DNA of 64,000 nucleotides. Source: Aliikangiella maris (lineage in GTDB: Bacteria; Pseudomonadota; Gammaproteobacteria; Enterobacterales; Kangiellaceae). The stretch covers positions 16,458-80,457 of the forward strand of contig NZ_JBFDAH010000023.1 in assembly GCF_040719265.1 (NCBI RefSeq), read 5' to 3'. Positions within the stretch are counted from its first letter, which is position 1. The number at the start of each line of letters is the position of its first letter. The position numbers and the translations under genes were made by a program. This document shows positions 28,260 through 37,724 of this stretch, piece after piece. The notes beneath the pieces are model-generated. The model ran no database searches, had not been told where the DNA came from, and worked only from the letters and a program-made list of their open reading frames with translations.

Positions 28260-29117
28260 TCACTTTTCTACCGGTAAATCAGCGCGAGCTCCCCACTCAC
28301 TCCAAGACCCATCATATACCGCAAGATTTTCCAGTCCACACTCAGCTGCAGCAATTGCCAAAACGCTGGCAGTCACTCCCGAGCCACAGCTAAAGACCCA
28401 CTGTTTAGTTGCTGCACCTCGGACTTTGTTAAATGCCTGCTCGAGTTCGACTTTCGATTTAAAAAGACCATTAGCCAGTAATTCAGTAAAAGGGATACAA
28501 CTAGAGCCTGGAATATGTCCTCCCACCAGACCTTGACGCGGTTCTGGCTCCTCTCCTTTAAATCGGCCCATCGAGCGAGCATCAACAATTTGAATCGTAG
28601 CGTTATCAATCGCCTGTAAAACCTGTTCTGCATTAAATACCATTTCAGGGCGAAAATGAGCGCTAAAATTTCCATTCGACTGTGGCGGGGAAAACTGGGA
28701 CTGTGTTGGTAGATCTTTGGCTTGCCAAGCGGGTAATCCACCATCGAGTACAACAACATTTTCATGTCCCATAATTTTAAACATCCACCAGGCTCTGGGA
28801 GAGGAAAAAATCCCCATTGCATCGTAGACAACAACTAAAGTGTCACCGTTAATCCCTAATTCACGGGCTGCCGTTTCAAATAATTCAGGCGAGGGCAGCA
28901 TATGTGGTAAATCGGTATTTAAATCACAAATACGCGTATCAAAATTAAATTCTTGCGCACCAGGCAGATAAACGTTGGATTGCTCGACAGGCTTACCATT
29001 TGGCAGTTTCTTTAAAGTTGCATCTAATATCACCAAGTTCTGAGTTTGTTTCTCACTGATTTGCTGACTCAACCAGTCAACCGATACGAAGTTTGAGGAT
29101 AATTTACCCATTTTCAT
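28260..29117 (-). CDS. sseA: 3-mercaptopyruvate sulfurtransferase (tandem rhodanese)
   Basis: A 285-aa two-domain rhodanese. The active-site loop CGSGVTAS (Cys near 244) is the SseA/mercaptopyruvate type rather than the thiosulfate CRKGVT type. The N-terminal inactive domain has the usual VILDATLKKLPNG-like opening and DALGIFSS-like motifs. It transfers sulfur from 3-mercaptopyruvate to thiols or cyanide. Start at ATG 29117 or two codons later (MGKLSSN). Located just downstream of hemB on the same strand. Confidence 0.92.
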   Translation of the reverse strand: MKMGKLSSNFVSVDWLSQQISEKQTQNLVILDATLKKLPNGKPVEQSNVYLPGAQEFNFDTRICDLNTDLPHMLPSPELFETAARELGINGDTLVVVYDAMGIFSSPRAWWMFKIMGHENVVVLDGGLPAWQAKDLPTQSQFSPPQSNGNFSAHFRPEMVFNAEQVLQAIDNATIQIVDARSMGRFKGEEPEPRQGLVGGHIPGSSCIPFTELLANGLFKSKVELEQAFNKVRGAATKQWVFSCGSGVTASVLAIAAAECGLENLAVYDGSWSEWGARADLPVEK

Positions 29118-29180
29118 TTTTCCTGTTTCGTGGTGAATTTATTTACAATTATTTAATAAAATATTGTTCAAATAGAAATG

Positions 29181-29235
29181 TTGACTACTGTTCTAACTGA
29201 CATTGTTCTGACCGACACCATTCTGACTGACGCTC
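29181..29235. repeat. Imperfect 15-bp tandem repeat, about 3.5 units
   Basis: Units begin at 29181, 29196, 29211 and 29226 (types ttgactactgttcta, actgacattgttctg, accgacaccattctg). The last partial unit runs into the hemB stop codon. It shares the core ctactgttcta with the 13-bp repeat at 5928-5992. Confidence 0.8.
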
Positions 29236-30247
29236 AATATTTATTCAGCCAATGTGCAACCTCTTTTGCATAATAGGTTAAAATGGCATCTGTGCCTGCC
29301 CGCTTAAAGCTAACCATTGCTTCTAACACACATTTTTTCTCGTCAATCCAACCATTGGCTGAGGCAGCTTTTAACATCGCATATTCACCACTCACATGAT
29401 ACGCCATGACGGGGACTTTAAAGTTTTGTTTAACCCGATAAATAACATCAAGATAAGGCATCCCCGGTTTAACCATGACCATATCAGCGCCTTCCTGAAG
29501 ATCCAGTGCCACCTCATGAAATGCTTCATCACCGTTGGCAGGATCCATCTGATAAGTTTTCTTGTCTGCTTTGCCGAGATTCGCCGCAGAACTGACGGCA
29601 TCACGAAAGGGTCCATAAAAGGCTGATGCATATTTAGCTGAATAAGCCAAAATCTTGGTGTTAATATATTGGCCTTGCTCAAGTGCATTTCTAATTGCAC
29701 CAATGCGACCATCCATCATATCAGAAGGCGCGACAATGTCTGCGCCAGCTTTTGCATGACTTAACGCCTGCTGAATTAAAACCGCAATTGTCTGGTCATT
29801 TAATACATAGCCTTTATCATCAATAATCCCATCTTGTCCATGCACTGTATAAGGATCGAGCGCGACATCGGTAATGACCCCGAGTTGAGGAAATTTCTCT
29901 TTAATTGCCTTTACTGCACGCTGCACTAACCCCTCAGGATTAAAGGCTTCTTCTGCACCCAGTGATTTTTTAGCTGCCTCGACGACAGGAAAAAGAGCAA
30001 TAGCTGGAATATTAAGTTGCGTCACTTCTTCAAGTTCGAGTAGCAATTGGTCGATAGTTTTACGTGTAATGCCAGGCATAGAGGGAATCGCCTCTATCTT
30101 ATTATTACCATCTAAAACAAATACCGGATAAATTAAATCATCAACAGTTATTTGATTTTCAGCCATCAAACGCCGCGCAAAATCATCAGTCCGCATACGA
30201 CGCGGGCGTTTAATGGGAAAGCCTGCTTGAGTTATGTATTCAGCCAT
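29234..30247 (-). CDS. hemB: Delta-aminolevulinic acid dehydratase (porphobilinogen synthase) HemB
   Basis: A 337-aa enzyme condensing two 5-aminolevulinate molecules to porphobilinogen in heme synthesis. The Schiff-base lysines lie in AYSAKYASAFYGPFRDA and MVKPGMPYLD. The metal-site segment reads DVALDPYTVHGQDG, with Asp in place of the Cys triad of the zinc enzyme, so this is the Mg-dependent, Pseudomonas-like type. Start MAEYITQAGFP at 30247. hemF follows upstream on the same strand after 34 bp, suggesting a hemF-hemB operon. Confidence 0.97.
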   Translation of the reverse strand: MAEYITQAGFPIKRPRRMRTDDFARRLMAENQITVDDLIYPVFVLDGNNKIEAIPSMPGITRKTIDQLLLELEEVTQLNIPAIALFPVVEAAKKSLGAEEAFNPEGLVQRAVKAIKEKFPQLGVITDVALDPYTVHGQDGIIDDKGYVLNDQTIAVLIQQALSHAKAGADIVAPSDMMDGRIGAIRNALEQGQYINTKILAYSAKYASAFYGPFRDAVSSAANLGKADKKTYQMDPANGDEAFHEVALDLQEGADMVMVKPGMPYLDVIYRVKQNFKVPVMAYHVSGEYAMLKAASANGWIDEKKCVLEAMVSFKRAGTDAILTYYAKEVAHWLNKY

Positions 30248-30281
30248 AATATTTCCTTTGTTTTTCTATATGTTGAAATGA

Positions 30282-31211
30282 TTAACCTTGCTCACAGCCA
30301 AGCCAGTCACGAGATTGTAAATAATAGTCAGTTAATTTCGCTTCTTCAGTTCCGGCTTGCGGTTGCCAGTTATATTGCCAGCTTACTTCGGCAGGTAAGG
30401 ACATTAAAATAGACTCAGTACGACCACCAGTTTGCAAACCGAAAAGAGTTCCTCGATCATAAACTAGGTTAAACTCGACATAGCGCCCCCGCCGAATTTT
30501 TTGGAAAGACTTTTCATGTTCACCAAAACTCATTGAACGTCGTTTCTCAATGATTGGTAAATAAGCTGCTAAATAAGCATCACCAACACTGCGCATAAAC
30601 TCAAATGAAAGATCAAATCCTGGTTCATTTAAATCATCAAAAAACAAGCCGCCAATTCCGCGAGGCTCCTGACGATGTTTGATATAAAAATAATCATCAC
30701 ACCATTGCTTATATTTTGGATAAGCTTCATCACCCAAACAATCACAGGCATTTTTAGCAACGCGATGCCAGTGAATGCAGTCTTCATCAAATCCATAATA
30801 AGGCGTAAGGTCAAAACCGCCACCAAACCACCAGACCGGTTTTTCACCAGGCTTTTCGGCGATAAAAAATCTAACATTCATGTGTGAAGTTGGAATATAA
30901 GGATTATTTGGGTGCATCACCAGCGAAACACCCATTGCCTGAAAACTACGACCGGCTAATTCAGGTCTGGCAGCGGTTGCAGAAGCAGGTAAGCCTGCCC
31001 CCATTACATGCGAAAAGTTGACCCCACCTTTTTCAAAAATTCCCCCATCACTGATGACACGACTACGACCACCGCCACCTTCATCGCGTTGCCATTCATC
31101 ATTGATAAATTCGGCCTTACCATCTGCCTTAGCGAGTCCGTCACAAATTTGGTCTTGTAGATTGATGAGATACGCCTTTATTTCGGCAGTTCTATGTTGA
31201 ATATCATTCAT
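30282..31211 (-). CDS. hemF: Oxygen-dependent coproporphyrinogen III oxidase HemF
   Basis: A 309-aa aerobic heme-synthesis enzyme (family about 300) that decarboxylates coproporphyrinogen III to protoporphyrinogen IX. Conserved stretches are GGGRSRVISDG, FEKGGVNFSHVMG, NPYIPTSHMNVRFF, WWFGGGFDLTPYYGF and GRYVEFNLVYDRGT. Start MNDIQHRTAEIK at 31211. It lies 34 bp upstream of hemB and about 115 bp after tsaC, on the same strand. Confidence 0.97.
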   Translation of the reverse strand: MNDIQHRTAEIKAYLINLQDQICDGLAKADGKAEFINDEWQRDEGGGGRSRVISDGGIFEKGGVNFSHVMGAGLPASATAARPELAGRSFQAMGVSLVMHPNNPYIPTSHMNVRFFIAEKPGEKPVWWFGGGFDLTPYYGFDEDCIHWHRVAKNACDCLGDEAYPKYKQWCDDYFYIKHRQEPRGIGGLFFDDLNEPGFDLSFEFMRSVGDAYLAAYLPIIEKRRSMSFGEHEKSFQKIRRGRYVEFNLVYDRGTLFGLQTGGRTESILMSLPAEVSWQYNWQPQAGTEEAKLTDYYLQSRDWLGCEQG

Positions 31212-31326
31212 GGCTGGTGATCATCCTGAATTTTTTGATTTTATTTGTATTTTTGCATAAAAATCGCGCTACGCAGATTGTTTGCAAAAACAAAAAGGTT
31301 TATCGACTAGTGGGGTATTTTACTAC

Positions 31327-31893
31327 TTATTGGCGAATAACTCGACGACTTGTCATATCGATTATTGTCGAAGGTGACTGTCCACCACACCGACCACTCA
31401 CCACTTGCTCAACTTGTGTGTACATTTGGTTACGCACACGTGTTACCTGCGTCATCTCGGATTTACCCGCAATATTGCAGCTAGTTGAAACCAGCGGTTT
31501 TTGCATGTGCTGACAAATCATTCTGGCAACAGGATGTTGCGTGATACGCACTGCTAAACAATCATATTGACCGCGCAATAAAGGTGTTACTTCAGGTAAA
31601 CAGGGTATGAGCCAGGTTGTTGCCCGCATTTGCTGTGCAAAGGTTTGTTCAATCAAGGCAATTTGTGAAGGTTTAAGCGGCTTCAGATAAGGAAGCGCCT
31701 GAGATAAATCACTAACTAAAATAATCAATCCCTTTTTCGCAGGACGATTTTTGATTTGCAGTATTTGTTCGAGTGCCGAAGAACAATCGGGATCACAGCC
31801 AAGCCCAAAAACAGACTCAGTGGGGTAAGCAATTACCCCACCGGCTAAAACAGTCTGTGCCGCATATGCCAGCCGCCACTGACGGTTTTGCAT
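31327..31893 (-). CDS. tsaC: L-threonylcarbamoyladenylate synthase TsaC (YrdC/RimN)
   Basis: A 188-aa enzyme that makes threonylcarbamoyl-AMP from Thr, bicarbonate and ATP for the t6A37 tRNA modification. The nucleotide-binding motif GGVIAYPTESVFGLGC and KNRPAKKGLI are characteristic, as are CLAVRITQHP and VSTSCNIAGK. Start at ATG 31893 (MQNRQWRLAY); a TTG 11 codons upstream is less likely. It lies between purE and hemF, a gene neighbourhood seen in other gammaproteobacteria. Confidence 0.93.
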   Translation of the reverse strand: MQNRQWRLAYAAQTVLAGGVIAYPTESVFGLGCDPDCSSALEQILQIKNRPAKKGLIILVSDLSQALPYLKPLKPSQIALIEQTFAQQMRATTWLIPCLPEVTPLLRGQYDCLAVRITQHPVARMICQHMQKPLVSTSCNIAGKSEMTQVTRVRNQMYTQVEQVVSGRCGGQSPSTIIDMTSRRVIRQ

Positions 31894-31951
31894 TGTTAGA
31901 TCCCGCAACGGTTTGCTATTACGCAATAATATTAATTGCAGTTTATATCGG

Positions 31952-32458
31952 TTAACCGTTTAATTTTTGCTGTAACGCCGCATCTTTTGCAATTACAGCT
32001 TCAGCATTCGCTTGACGATCTTCAGCAACGCGTTGTGCAACATCAGCATGAGCAATTCCCAGCATTTGAGCGGCCAAATAACCAGCATTTTTTGCACCCG
32101 CTTTACCAATTGCAACTGTTGCAACAGGAACACCGGCAGGCATCATAACTGTAGATAACAATGCATCCTGACCATTCAAAGGGCCACCGTCCATAGGTAC
32201 ACCAATCACGGGCTTGGTGGTTAAACCTGCAACAGCACCTGCCAGGTGAGCAGCCAGACCGGCAGCACAAATGAAAACTTCACAGCCACGGGTTTCGGCA
32301 TCTTTCACATAGGCGTGAGTTGCAGCTGGGGTACGATGAGCAGATGTTACTTTCACTTCTGCTTTAATACCTAGATCTTTAAGAACATTGAGCGTATTTT
32401 CCATAACTGGCCAGTCTGAATCAGAACCCATTAAAATAGCGACAAACGCATTACTCAT
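31952..32458 (-). CDS. purE: N5-carboxyaminoimidazole ribonucleotide mutase PurE
   Basis: A 168-aa class I PurE of purine synthesis that converts N5-CAIR to CAIR. Motifs are MGSDSDWPVMEN and the active-site SAHRTPAATHAY, with GVPMDGGPLNGQDALLS near the C-terminus. Start at ATG 32458 (MSNAFVAIL), with a TTG two codons upstream as an alternative. purK, the usual next gene, is not present; tsaC follows instead. Confidence 0.95.
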   Translation of the reverse strand: MSNAFVAILMGSDSDWPVMENTLNVLKDLGIKAEVKVTSAHRTPAATHAYVKDAETRGCEVFICAAGLAAHLAGAVAGLTTKPVIGVPMDGGPLNGQDALLSTVMMPAGVPVATVAIGKAGAKNAGYLAAQMLGIAHADVAQRVAEDRQANAEAVIAKDAALQQKLNG

Positions 32459-32739
32459 GTGCAATACCTTTAGATAAATTGTTTAATTTTCAATCAAAAA
32501 TGAGTGAGCTATTCTAGCAAAAGGTGATTCTAAAAGTGAACTTCTTTTGGGTCTTAAAGCGTCGATTCTGACCTATTATTGACAAAATCTATCACACAAA
32601 AATATTAAGGCTATTTGATTCAACTTAAAATCTCTGCCCTTATTTTTGCCCATATTGCGAGATAAATAGTCGCGATTCGTCGTCAACTTGGATAAACTGC
32701 TCAGCCTTAACTTAAGCGCTATTGTATCCCGTCCTATCA

Positions 32740-33387
32740 ATGAAAAATCGACAATTTACTCCATTAGAACAAGATATTCTCCAGCAAATTATGCTTGCCA
32801 GGCGTGATGTAAGAGGCAATCGCTTTTTAAACACGCCCATTGCCCAAACTGATATTGGAAAAATTCTTACCGCTGCCAGTTGGGCGCCATCAGTCGGCTA
32901 CTCGCAACCGTGGGAGTTTGTCATCGTCAATGATCAAGAACGTAAGCAACAGGTTATCGATAGTTTTAATCGCGTTAATTCAACTGCTAAAAATCAGTTT
33001 TCCACTGAAAAGCAACGGGTCTATGCCCAGCTAAAACTGGAAGGTATTCAAGAAGCGCCAGTTAATATCGCTGTTTTTTACCGCCCCTCAAAATTACCCG
33101 TATTAGGACAATCTTCGATGCTAGAAACTGGGCGTTACAGTGTTGTTTGTGCGATTCAGAATATGTGGTTGTATGCTCGGGCTATGAATATTGGTCTTGG
33201 CTGGGTCAGCATTTTAGAACCAGCAGAAATGAAATCTATTTTTGATGCACCAGATGATGCCGAATTTATCGCCTATCTATGTCTGGGCTATGTTAACGAG
33301 TTTTTAGAACAGCCCGAGCTTGAGCAATTAAACTGGGAAACTCGTAAACCGATTAAAGACAGTATATTTTTTGAAAGCTATTCCTGA
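32740..33387 (+). CDS. bluB: 5,6-dimethylbenzimidazole synthase BluB
   Basis: A 215-aa nitroreductase-fold flavoenzyme that cleaves reduced FMN with oxygen to make DMB, the lower ligand of cobalamin. BluB-specific motifs are RRDVRGNRFLNTP, ASWAPSVGYSQPWEFV, EAPVNIAVFY, YSVVCAIQNMWLYARAMNIG and LGWVSILEPAE. Start at ATG 32740 (MKNRQFTPLEQ). No other cobalamin genes are nearby, which suits an organism that remodels or completes scavenged corrinoids. Confidence 0.9.
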   Translation: MKNRQFTPLEQDILQQIMLARRDVRGNRFLNTPIAQTDIGKILTAASWAPSVGYSQPWEFVIVNDQERKQQVIDSFNRVNSTAKNQFSTEKQRVYAQLKLEGIQEAPVNIAVFYRPSKLPVLGQSSMLETGRYSVVCAIQNMWLYARAMNIGLGWVSILEPAEMKSIFDAPDDAEFIAYLCLGYVNEFLEQPELEQLNWETRKPIKDSIFFESYS

Positions 33388-33420
33388 CTTTAACGAAGCA
33401 GCAATCGTTGTACTGAATAA

Positions 33421-34782
33421 TTAGTGAGTAAAGCCAAGTATAATAAAGCCAATAATACTCAAACCTCCTGCAATTAAAGCGTAAGGTAACTGGGTTTTAA
33501 CATGTTCGAGATGATCGCAACCGGCTGCCAATGATGAAACAATCGTCGTATCCGAAATCGGCGAGCAATGATCGCCAAACACGCCACCACCAATAATCGC
33601 CGCCAGCACAATTTCTAATGGCAAGCCGGTTCCTAACGCAATGGGAACACCAATTGGTACCAGTATGCCGAATGTTCCCCACGAAGTACCTGTCGTCAAT
33701 GAAATAACCGAAGCACTGATAAAGATAATCGCAGGAATACTCCAAAGTGGTAAATTCTGACTAACCATTGATGAGACAAATTCACCAGTTCCCAAATCTT
33801 TCATTGCATTGCCCAATGCCAATGCCAGTAAAACCGTTGTAACTAACGGTAATAGTTGTCCCATGCCGGTAAAACTCCATTTAATCAGCGTTGATGATTT
33901 CTGCGAATGCGATGAAAATCGAATCATTGTAAAAATAACCAGACAAGCCAGACCAACAGCCCATAAAACAGACTTCGATCCCGAACCTTTTAAAATCTCC
34001 CCATCTCCGGTGTACCACATAAAAAATAAAATACTGCCAATCATCACCAATAACGGTATTAACATAAATCCCGCATGAGTCGCCTTAACAGTGTCTTGTT
34101 TGCTGGCTTGTACAACTTGCTGTGACGTTTCGGAAGCTTTCATTGGCCCAATCACTCTGCCACTCCAAACCGTATAAAAAACCAATATTAAAGTCAGCCA
34201 CGAATAGATATTATAAGGAATCGAATAAATCAACTTTTCAACGGGATTAGTCAGCTGAAAATTTTCTAGTAAACCTAACAGGTATGCGCCCCAGGCATTA
34301 AATAAAATAATCACACAAATGGGCGCGCAAGTGGAATCAATAATATAAGCCAGTCGAGCACGGCTCATTTTTACTTTATCGAATAGATCTCGAGCAATAA
34401 AACCAGCCGTTAGAATACTTAAATTGGTTTCGATAAATATGAGCACACCTAAAAGTGCAGGCATTGCAGCTATTTTTCGTTTTGAATTGGCTAGCCCTTT
34501 ATGCGAGACCCAATTGACAAACGCAGCCACACCACCCGACTGTTTAATTAAATAAAGTAATGCGCCAATCAACAAACTAAATACTAAGATTCGAGTATTA
34601 CCACCACTGGCAAAGACTTGGGTTATCCGATCAAACACAGCTAAAAATCCAAGTGCAGGGTTGAAATTACTTAACAAAAATTCAGCCGTCAGCAATGCCG
34701 CAAGCAATGATAAAATGACCTCTTTTTTCCAAATCGCAACAATGATTGCCAGTAAGGGAGGCAGCAGCGTTAGCCAATGCAA
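33421..34782 (-). CDS. Na+/H+ antiporter, NhaC-like
   Basis: A 453-aa polytopic membrane protein with about 11-12 hydrophobic segments. Family signatures are FIETNLSILTAG, the SLTTGTSWGTFGILVPIGVP loop and the near-C-terminal FGDHCSPISDTTIVSSLAAG, as in NhaC-type exchangers. I prefer a TTG start at 34782 (MHWLTLLPPLLA) because AAGGAG lies about 9 nt upstream; an ATG at 34836 would add 18 residues without a clear site. Substrate could also be a dicarboxylate-type ion exchange. Convergent with bluB. Confidence 0.85.
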   Translation of the reverse strand: MHWLTLLPPLLAIIVAIWKKEVILSLLAALLTAEFLLSNFNPALGFLAVFDRITQVFASGGNTRILVFSLLIGALLYLIKQSGGVAAFVNWVSHKGLANSKRKIAAMPALLGVLIFIETNLSILTAGFIARDLFDKVKMSRARLAYIIDSTCAPICVIILFNAWGAYLLGLLENFQLTNPVEKLIYSIPYNIYSWLTLILVFYTVWSGRVIGPMKASETSQQVVQASKQDTVKATHAGFMLIPLLVMIGSILFFMWYTGDGEILKGSGSKSVLWAVGLACLVIFTMIRFSSHSQKSSTLIKWSFTGMGQLLPLVTTVLLALALGNAMKDLGTGEFVSSMVSQNLPLWSIPAIIFISASVISLTTGTSWGTFGILVPIGVPIALGTGLPLEIVLAAIIGGGVFGDHCSPISDTTIVSSLAAGCDHLEHVKTQLPYALIAGGLSIIGFIILGFTH

Positions 34783-35082
34783 AATACGGTTCTCCTTAAT
34801 ATTGATTATTATGACGCGTCTGGTAATTTTGACCATTTATTGAATAATTCGACTTCATCTACATGGTATTCGTGCCATACCAAAATAAAATTTTGTTTAA
34901 AATCAGATAATTATTTTTTGGCCTAATACTTGCTTTTAGCTAATCATCGACTAGCCATCAATCATAAGTCGAGAATTTTTATCATTATCAGCAGCTAATA
35001 TGAATAGATGGCTTAAGCGGTGAATTGTAGCATTTGAATTCATCGAATATAACAAAGATTAACCAATTCGCAGGAGAAAAAC

Positions 35083-35220
35083 ATGTTTGAACTAATTATC
35101 GGTATTATTTTAGGTGCCACTTTCCATCAATTTTGGCGACATCTATACCAATTGATTTGTCGACAGGTAAAAAAATGGCTGGCAGATAATCAGAAAAGTG
35201 ATACCAATACACTCCCCTAG
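35083..35220 (+). CDS. 45-aa single-pass membrane microprotein
   Basis: ATG 35083 has GCAGGAG 6 nt upstream and the frame closes at TAG 35218-35220. It begins MFELIIGIILGATFHQFW, one hydrophobic helix, followed by a basic segment (RQVKKWLADNQKS). The good ribosome site and N-in/C-out positive pattern support translation. I recognise no family. Confidence 0.6.
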   Translation: MFELIIGIILGATFHQFWRHLYQLICRQVKKWLADNQKSDTNTLP

Positions 35221-35389
35221 CACACTAGTTCTCAGGTTTGGTTTATGCTCTTATCGGTTCTCATCGCTCATGGCATAGATGACTAAATCCGGTTCAACCT
35301 TTTTCGTGTTATCTTTTTCATGATTCAATGTTATATTGCTTTTTTTCAACTTTTTAGACCCAATAGAAAATAATAATGCGGGGGAAGCT

Positions 35390-35905
35390 ATGCGTACATT
35401 CTTAAAAATATTTGGCGTTTTTATGCTGATTTTTGTCATTGTAGGTCTCATTCTCGATAATCAGGTTAACGTCAGTCGAGAAGTTAAAATCAATGCGCCG
35501 CCGCAAAAAATTCATCAACTGGTTAATGATTTAAACCAATGGCCCAGCTGGACACCCTGGATAGACATGGACCCTAGCATCAAAACAACCGTTGGTGCTA
35601 TTAGCCAAGGTGTTGGCGCTTCTCAATCATGGGTTGGTGAAAGTGGCTCAGGAAAACTCACTTTTACTCAATCATCCCCCGAAACAGGTGTTGTTTATGA
35701 TTTAGTCTTTGATGGTGACCCGACGGTCTATCAAGCTGGCATGCGCTACTATCCTGAAGGTGATAAAACTCGAGTTGTATGGTACATGCAAGGTGAAATG
35801 CAACCAATCGTTATCGGTAATTACTTTGCTCAGTTAATGGATACTTTTGTTGGAGAAAGTTTTGCGTCGGGACTCAACAAATTAAAAGCGCTCGCTGAAA
35901 AATAA
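35390..35905 (+). CDS. SRPBCC/polyketide-cyclase-like membrane-anchored protein
   Basis: A 171-aa protein with an N-terminal TM helix (MRTFLKIFGVFMLIFVIVGL) followed by a START/SRPBCC-type domain: VSREVKINAPPQKIHQLVND, WPSWTPWIDMDPS, and the C-terminal LMDTFVGESFASGLNKLKAL. Start at 35390, with GGGGAAG just upstream. Such domains bind hydrophobic ligands; the ligand here is unknown. It stands alone, upstream of the GNAT gene. Confidence 0.85.
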   Translation: MRTFLKIFGVFMLIFVIVGLILDNQVNVSREVKINAPPQKIHQLVNDLNQWPSWTPWIDMDPSIKTTVGAISQGVGASQSWVGESGSGKLTFTQSSPETGVVYDLVFDGDPTVYQAGMRYYPEGDKTRVVWYMQGEMQPIVIGNYFAQLMDTFVGESFASGLNKLKALAEK

Positions 35906-35993
35906 CTTTATGCCAATTTGTGACGAGCTAGAGGCTAATCCTCTAGCAAATCAATCATTTTGACTTGCCTTAATTGTTAATTCTCTATTGTTT

Positions 35994-36566
35994 ATGAACA
36001 AGCCAAGCCAGCAAAATCAATCTGACATTTTGATTTGTACTGCTCAAAAAAATGATGGCCTATTCATTTCAAGGTTGATCACGCCATTGGTTAAAAAATT
36101 TATTTGTCCAGACTTAACAGCTAAAGCACAAGTAACGATGCTTAATTCTGTTTGTCCGCAACAAATCTATGAAAATATTGAAGATGGATTTTGTTATTTT
36201 TTGGCGCGACCTTGGCCAGCGCCCACGTTTGACCTGCCAACTCAATCAGAAGTTCAAGCTGAATCAACCCATTCTACTGACACGCTTTATGGCGTAATCG
36301 GTATAAAAGACAATATGCATTTGTATCATTTGTTTGTTGATGAAGACTTACATCATCGGCAAATTGCCACCAGACTTTGGCAACACTATCTTGCTCAATT
36401 GAATTTAACAACGTTAGATAAACCCAGGAATATCACAGTCAACTCATCAAAGTATGCGCTAGGATTTTATCAAAAATTGGGATTTCACTGGCATGGTCAA
36501 ACAGACCAACGACACGGTATTATTAGTTATCCGATGAGTTTTGACACGCTAACCCATTCAAATTAA
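35994..36566 (+). CDS. GNAT-family N-acetyltransferase
   Basis: A 190-aa acetyltransferase. The core acetyl-CoA region reads HLYHLFVDEDLHHRQIATRL, with a modified R/Q-x-x-G/A motif, and the C-terminal NSSKYALGFYQKLGFHWHG is a typical GNAT end. Start at ATG 35994 (MNKPSQQNQS); a TTG two codons earlier is possible. The substrate is unknown. It is convergent with the PilZ gene. Confidence 0.85.
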   Translation: MNKPSQQNQSDILICTAQKNDGLFISRLITPLVKKFICPDLTAKAQVTMLNSVCPQQIYENIEDGFCYFLARPWPAPTFDLPTQSEVQAESTHSTDTLYGVIGIKDNMHLYHLFVDEDLHHRQIATRLWQHYLAQLNLTTLDKPRNITVNSSKYALGFYQKLGFHWHGQTDQRHGIISYPMSFDTLTHSN

Positions 36567-36636
36567 CCAGAGAAACCGCTATTAACCAACCGCTAACCAA
36601 AAGCCAATAATATTTGCTATTGAAGCTTTATCAATA

Positions 36637-36912
36637 TCACTCATCAATTAAATATTGAATACCCGCGCCATAACGGTTAGTCCATGCCACTCTCGCGGTT
36701 AACAAGGGCGGATTTTCAAAACCTTCAGCTGACTGGACATTAATGATTGTTCCGATTGACAATTCTGCCAGAACTTTACCTTCGACAAACAATCCTCCAT
36801 CGGAAAAATCGACAGTTTGTGTTTTAAAACGAGTGATGTCTTCCCCAGAAACAAAAACATTGGTTCGAATTGGAATACGCTTATGTTTACGTTTTTCTTC
36901 GCCTGAACTCAT
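36637..36912 (-). CDS. PilZ-domain (c-di-GMP receptor) protein
   Basis: A 91-aa protein consisting of one PilZ domain. The c-di-GMP binding motifs are both visible: RKHKR near the N-terminus (RxxxR) and DFSDGGLFV (D/NxSxxG). Start at ATG 36912 (MSSGEEKRKHKR); upstream in-frame starts exist but add unconserved residues. The C-terminal half AGIQYLIDE closes the beta-barrel. It likely acts as a small adaptor linking c-di-GMP to motility or surface behaviour. It is co-directional with the DNA glycosylase gene upstream. Confidence 0.9.
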   Translation of the reverse strand: MSSGEEKRKHKRIPIRTNVFVSGEDITRFKTQTVDFSDGGLFVEGKVLAELSIGTIINVQSAEGFENPPLLTARVAWTNRYGAGIQYLIDE

Positions 36913-36992
36913 TGATAGACCATTGTTCAAATAACCAACTTTGAGCATAGTCCAAAAATTTAGATTTTTCACTTTGTGACAAAGAGTTACTC

Positions 36993-37685
36993 TTAAGTTG
37001 CCGCCTGAATATCATTATCACCAACCGACATGGATATTATTTTACTAATATCAGCCAAACTACGCCCGCTTTCCTGCTGCCAGAGGTTAAACGCCTGCTG
37101 CGTCAACTTAATATCTCGCTGCGACGTTGGATGTTTATCGACAATTTTATGTGCGATTAAATAGGCAGAAACATCACGTGATATCACAAAAGTAGACTTA
37201 CCAATCGCACGTAAAAAATAAGGGCCAATATTACCGCCAAGTCGACAACCATTCTTTTTTAAATAAAGCCAAAGCTGAGTAATTTCTGCTTCCGGCCAAT
37301 CGGCAATAAGCTTAGCAAATCCACCATGTTTTTTTGATTCGATTTTAATAAAATATGCATTTTCACGTACGGCTTTAACCTTGGTAAGGTGGCGAACAAT
37401 ACGTTTATCAGTGGCCATTCTTTCTATTTGTTCATCACTGGCTAATGCCAGTTTTTCAGGTGAAAATCCCCAAAAAACTTCTTCAAACCCGGGCCATTTA
37501 TTTTCAATGACTCGCCAAACAAATCCCGACTGAAAGATTTTTTTAGTCATTTCGGCCATGCAAACCGTATCAGAAAGCTGACTGATTTGATCAGGTGTCA
37601 GCGTTTTTGGCATTAGACTTTCTAATGCTTTTTTACCACCTTTACGTAACGCTGCCCGTTCATATATTTGTGAAAATTTTTCCAT
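36993..37685 (-). CDS. DNA-3-methyladenine glycosylase I-family protein
   Basis: A 230-aa helix-hairpin-helix-type base-excision repair enzyme of the Tag family. It has the segments SGFVWRVIENKWPGFEEVFWGFSPEKLA-like (Tag core), MATDKRIVRHLTKVKAVREN and GPYFLRAIGKSTFV. It is somewhat longer than E. coli Tag (187 aa) and lacks obvious zinc-binding Cys/His ends, so it belongs to the broader family. Start at MEKFSQIYERAAL (37685). Confidence 0.82.
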   Translation of the reverse strand: MEKFSQIYERAALRKGGKKALESLMPKTLTPDQISQLSDTVCMAEMTKKIFQSGFVWRVIENKWPGFEEVFWGFSPEKLALASDEQIERMATDKRIVRHLTKVKAVRENAYFIKIESKKHGGFAKLIADWPEAEITQLWLYLKKNGCRLGGNIGPYFLRAIGKSTFVISRDVSAYLIAHKIVDKHPTSQRDIKLTQQAFNLWQQESGRSLADISKIISMSVGDNDIQAAT

Positions 37686-37724
37686 AATTTTTCAACGTTA
37701 TTTTGCTTTGAGGTAAAATGGAAA

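Noticed and set aside
28373..28834. Minus-strand frame MLSTMQWGFFP...
   Set aside because: Off-frame shadow inside sseA.
35251..35451. Minus-strand frame MRPTMTKISIKTP...
   Set aside because: Overlaps the start of the SRPBCC gene, low complexity and no ribosome site.
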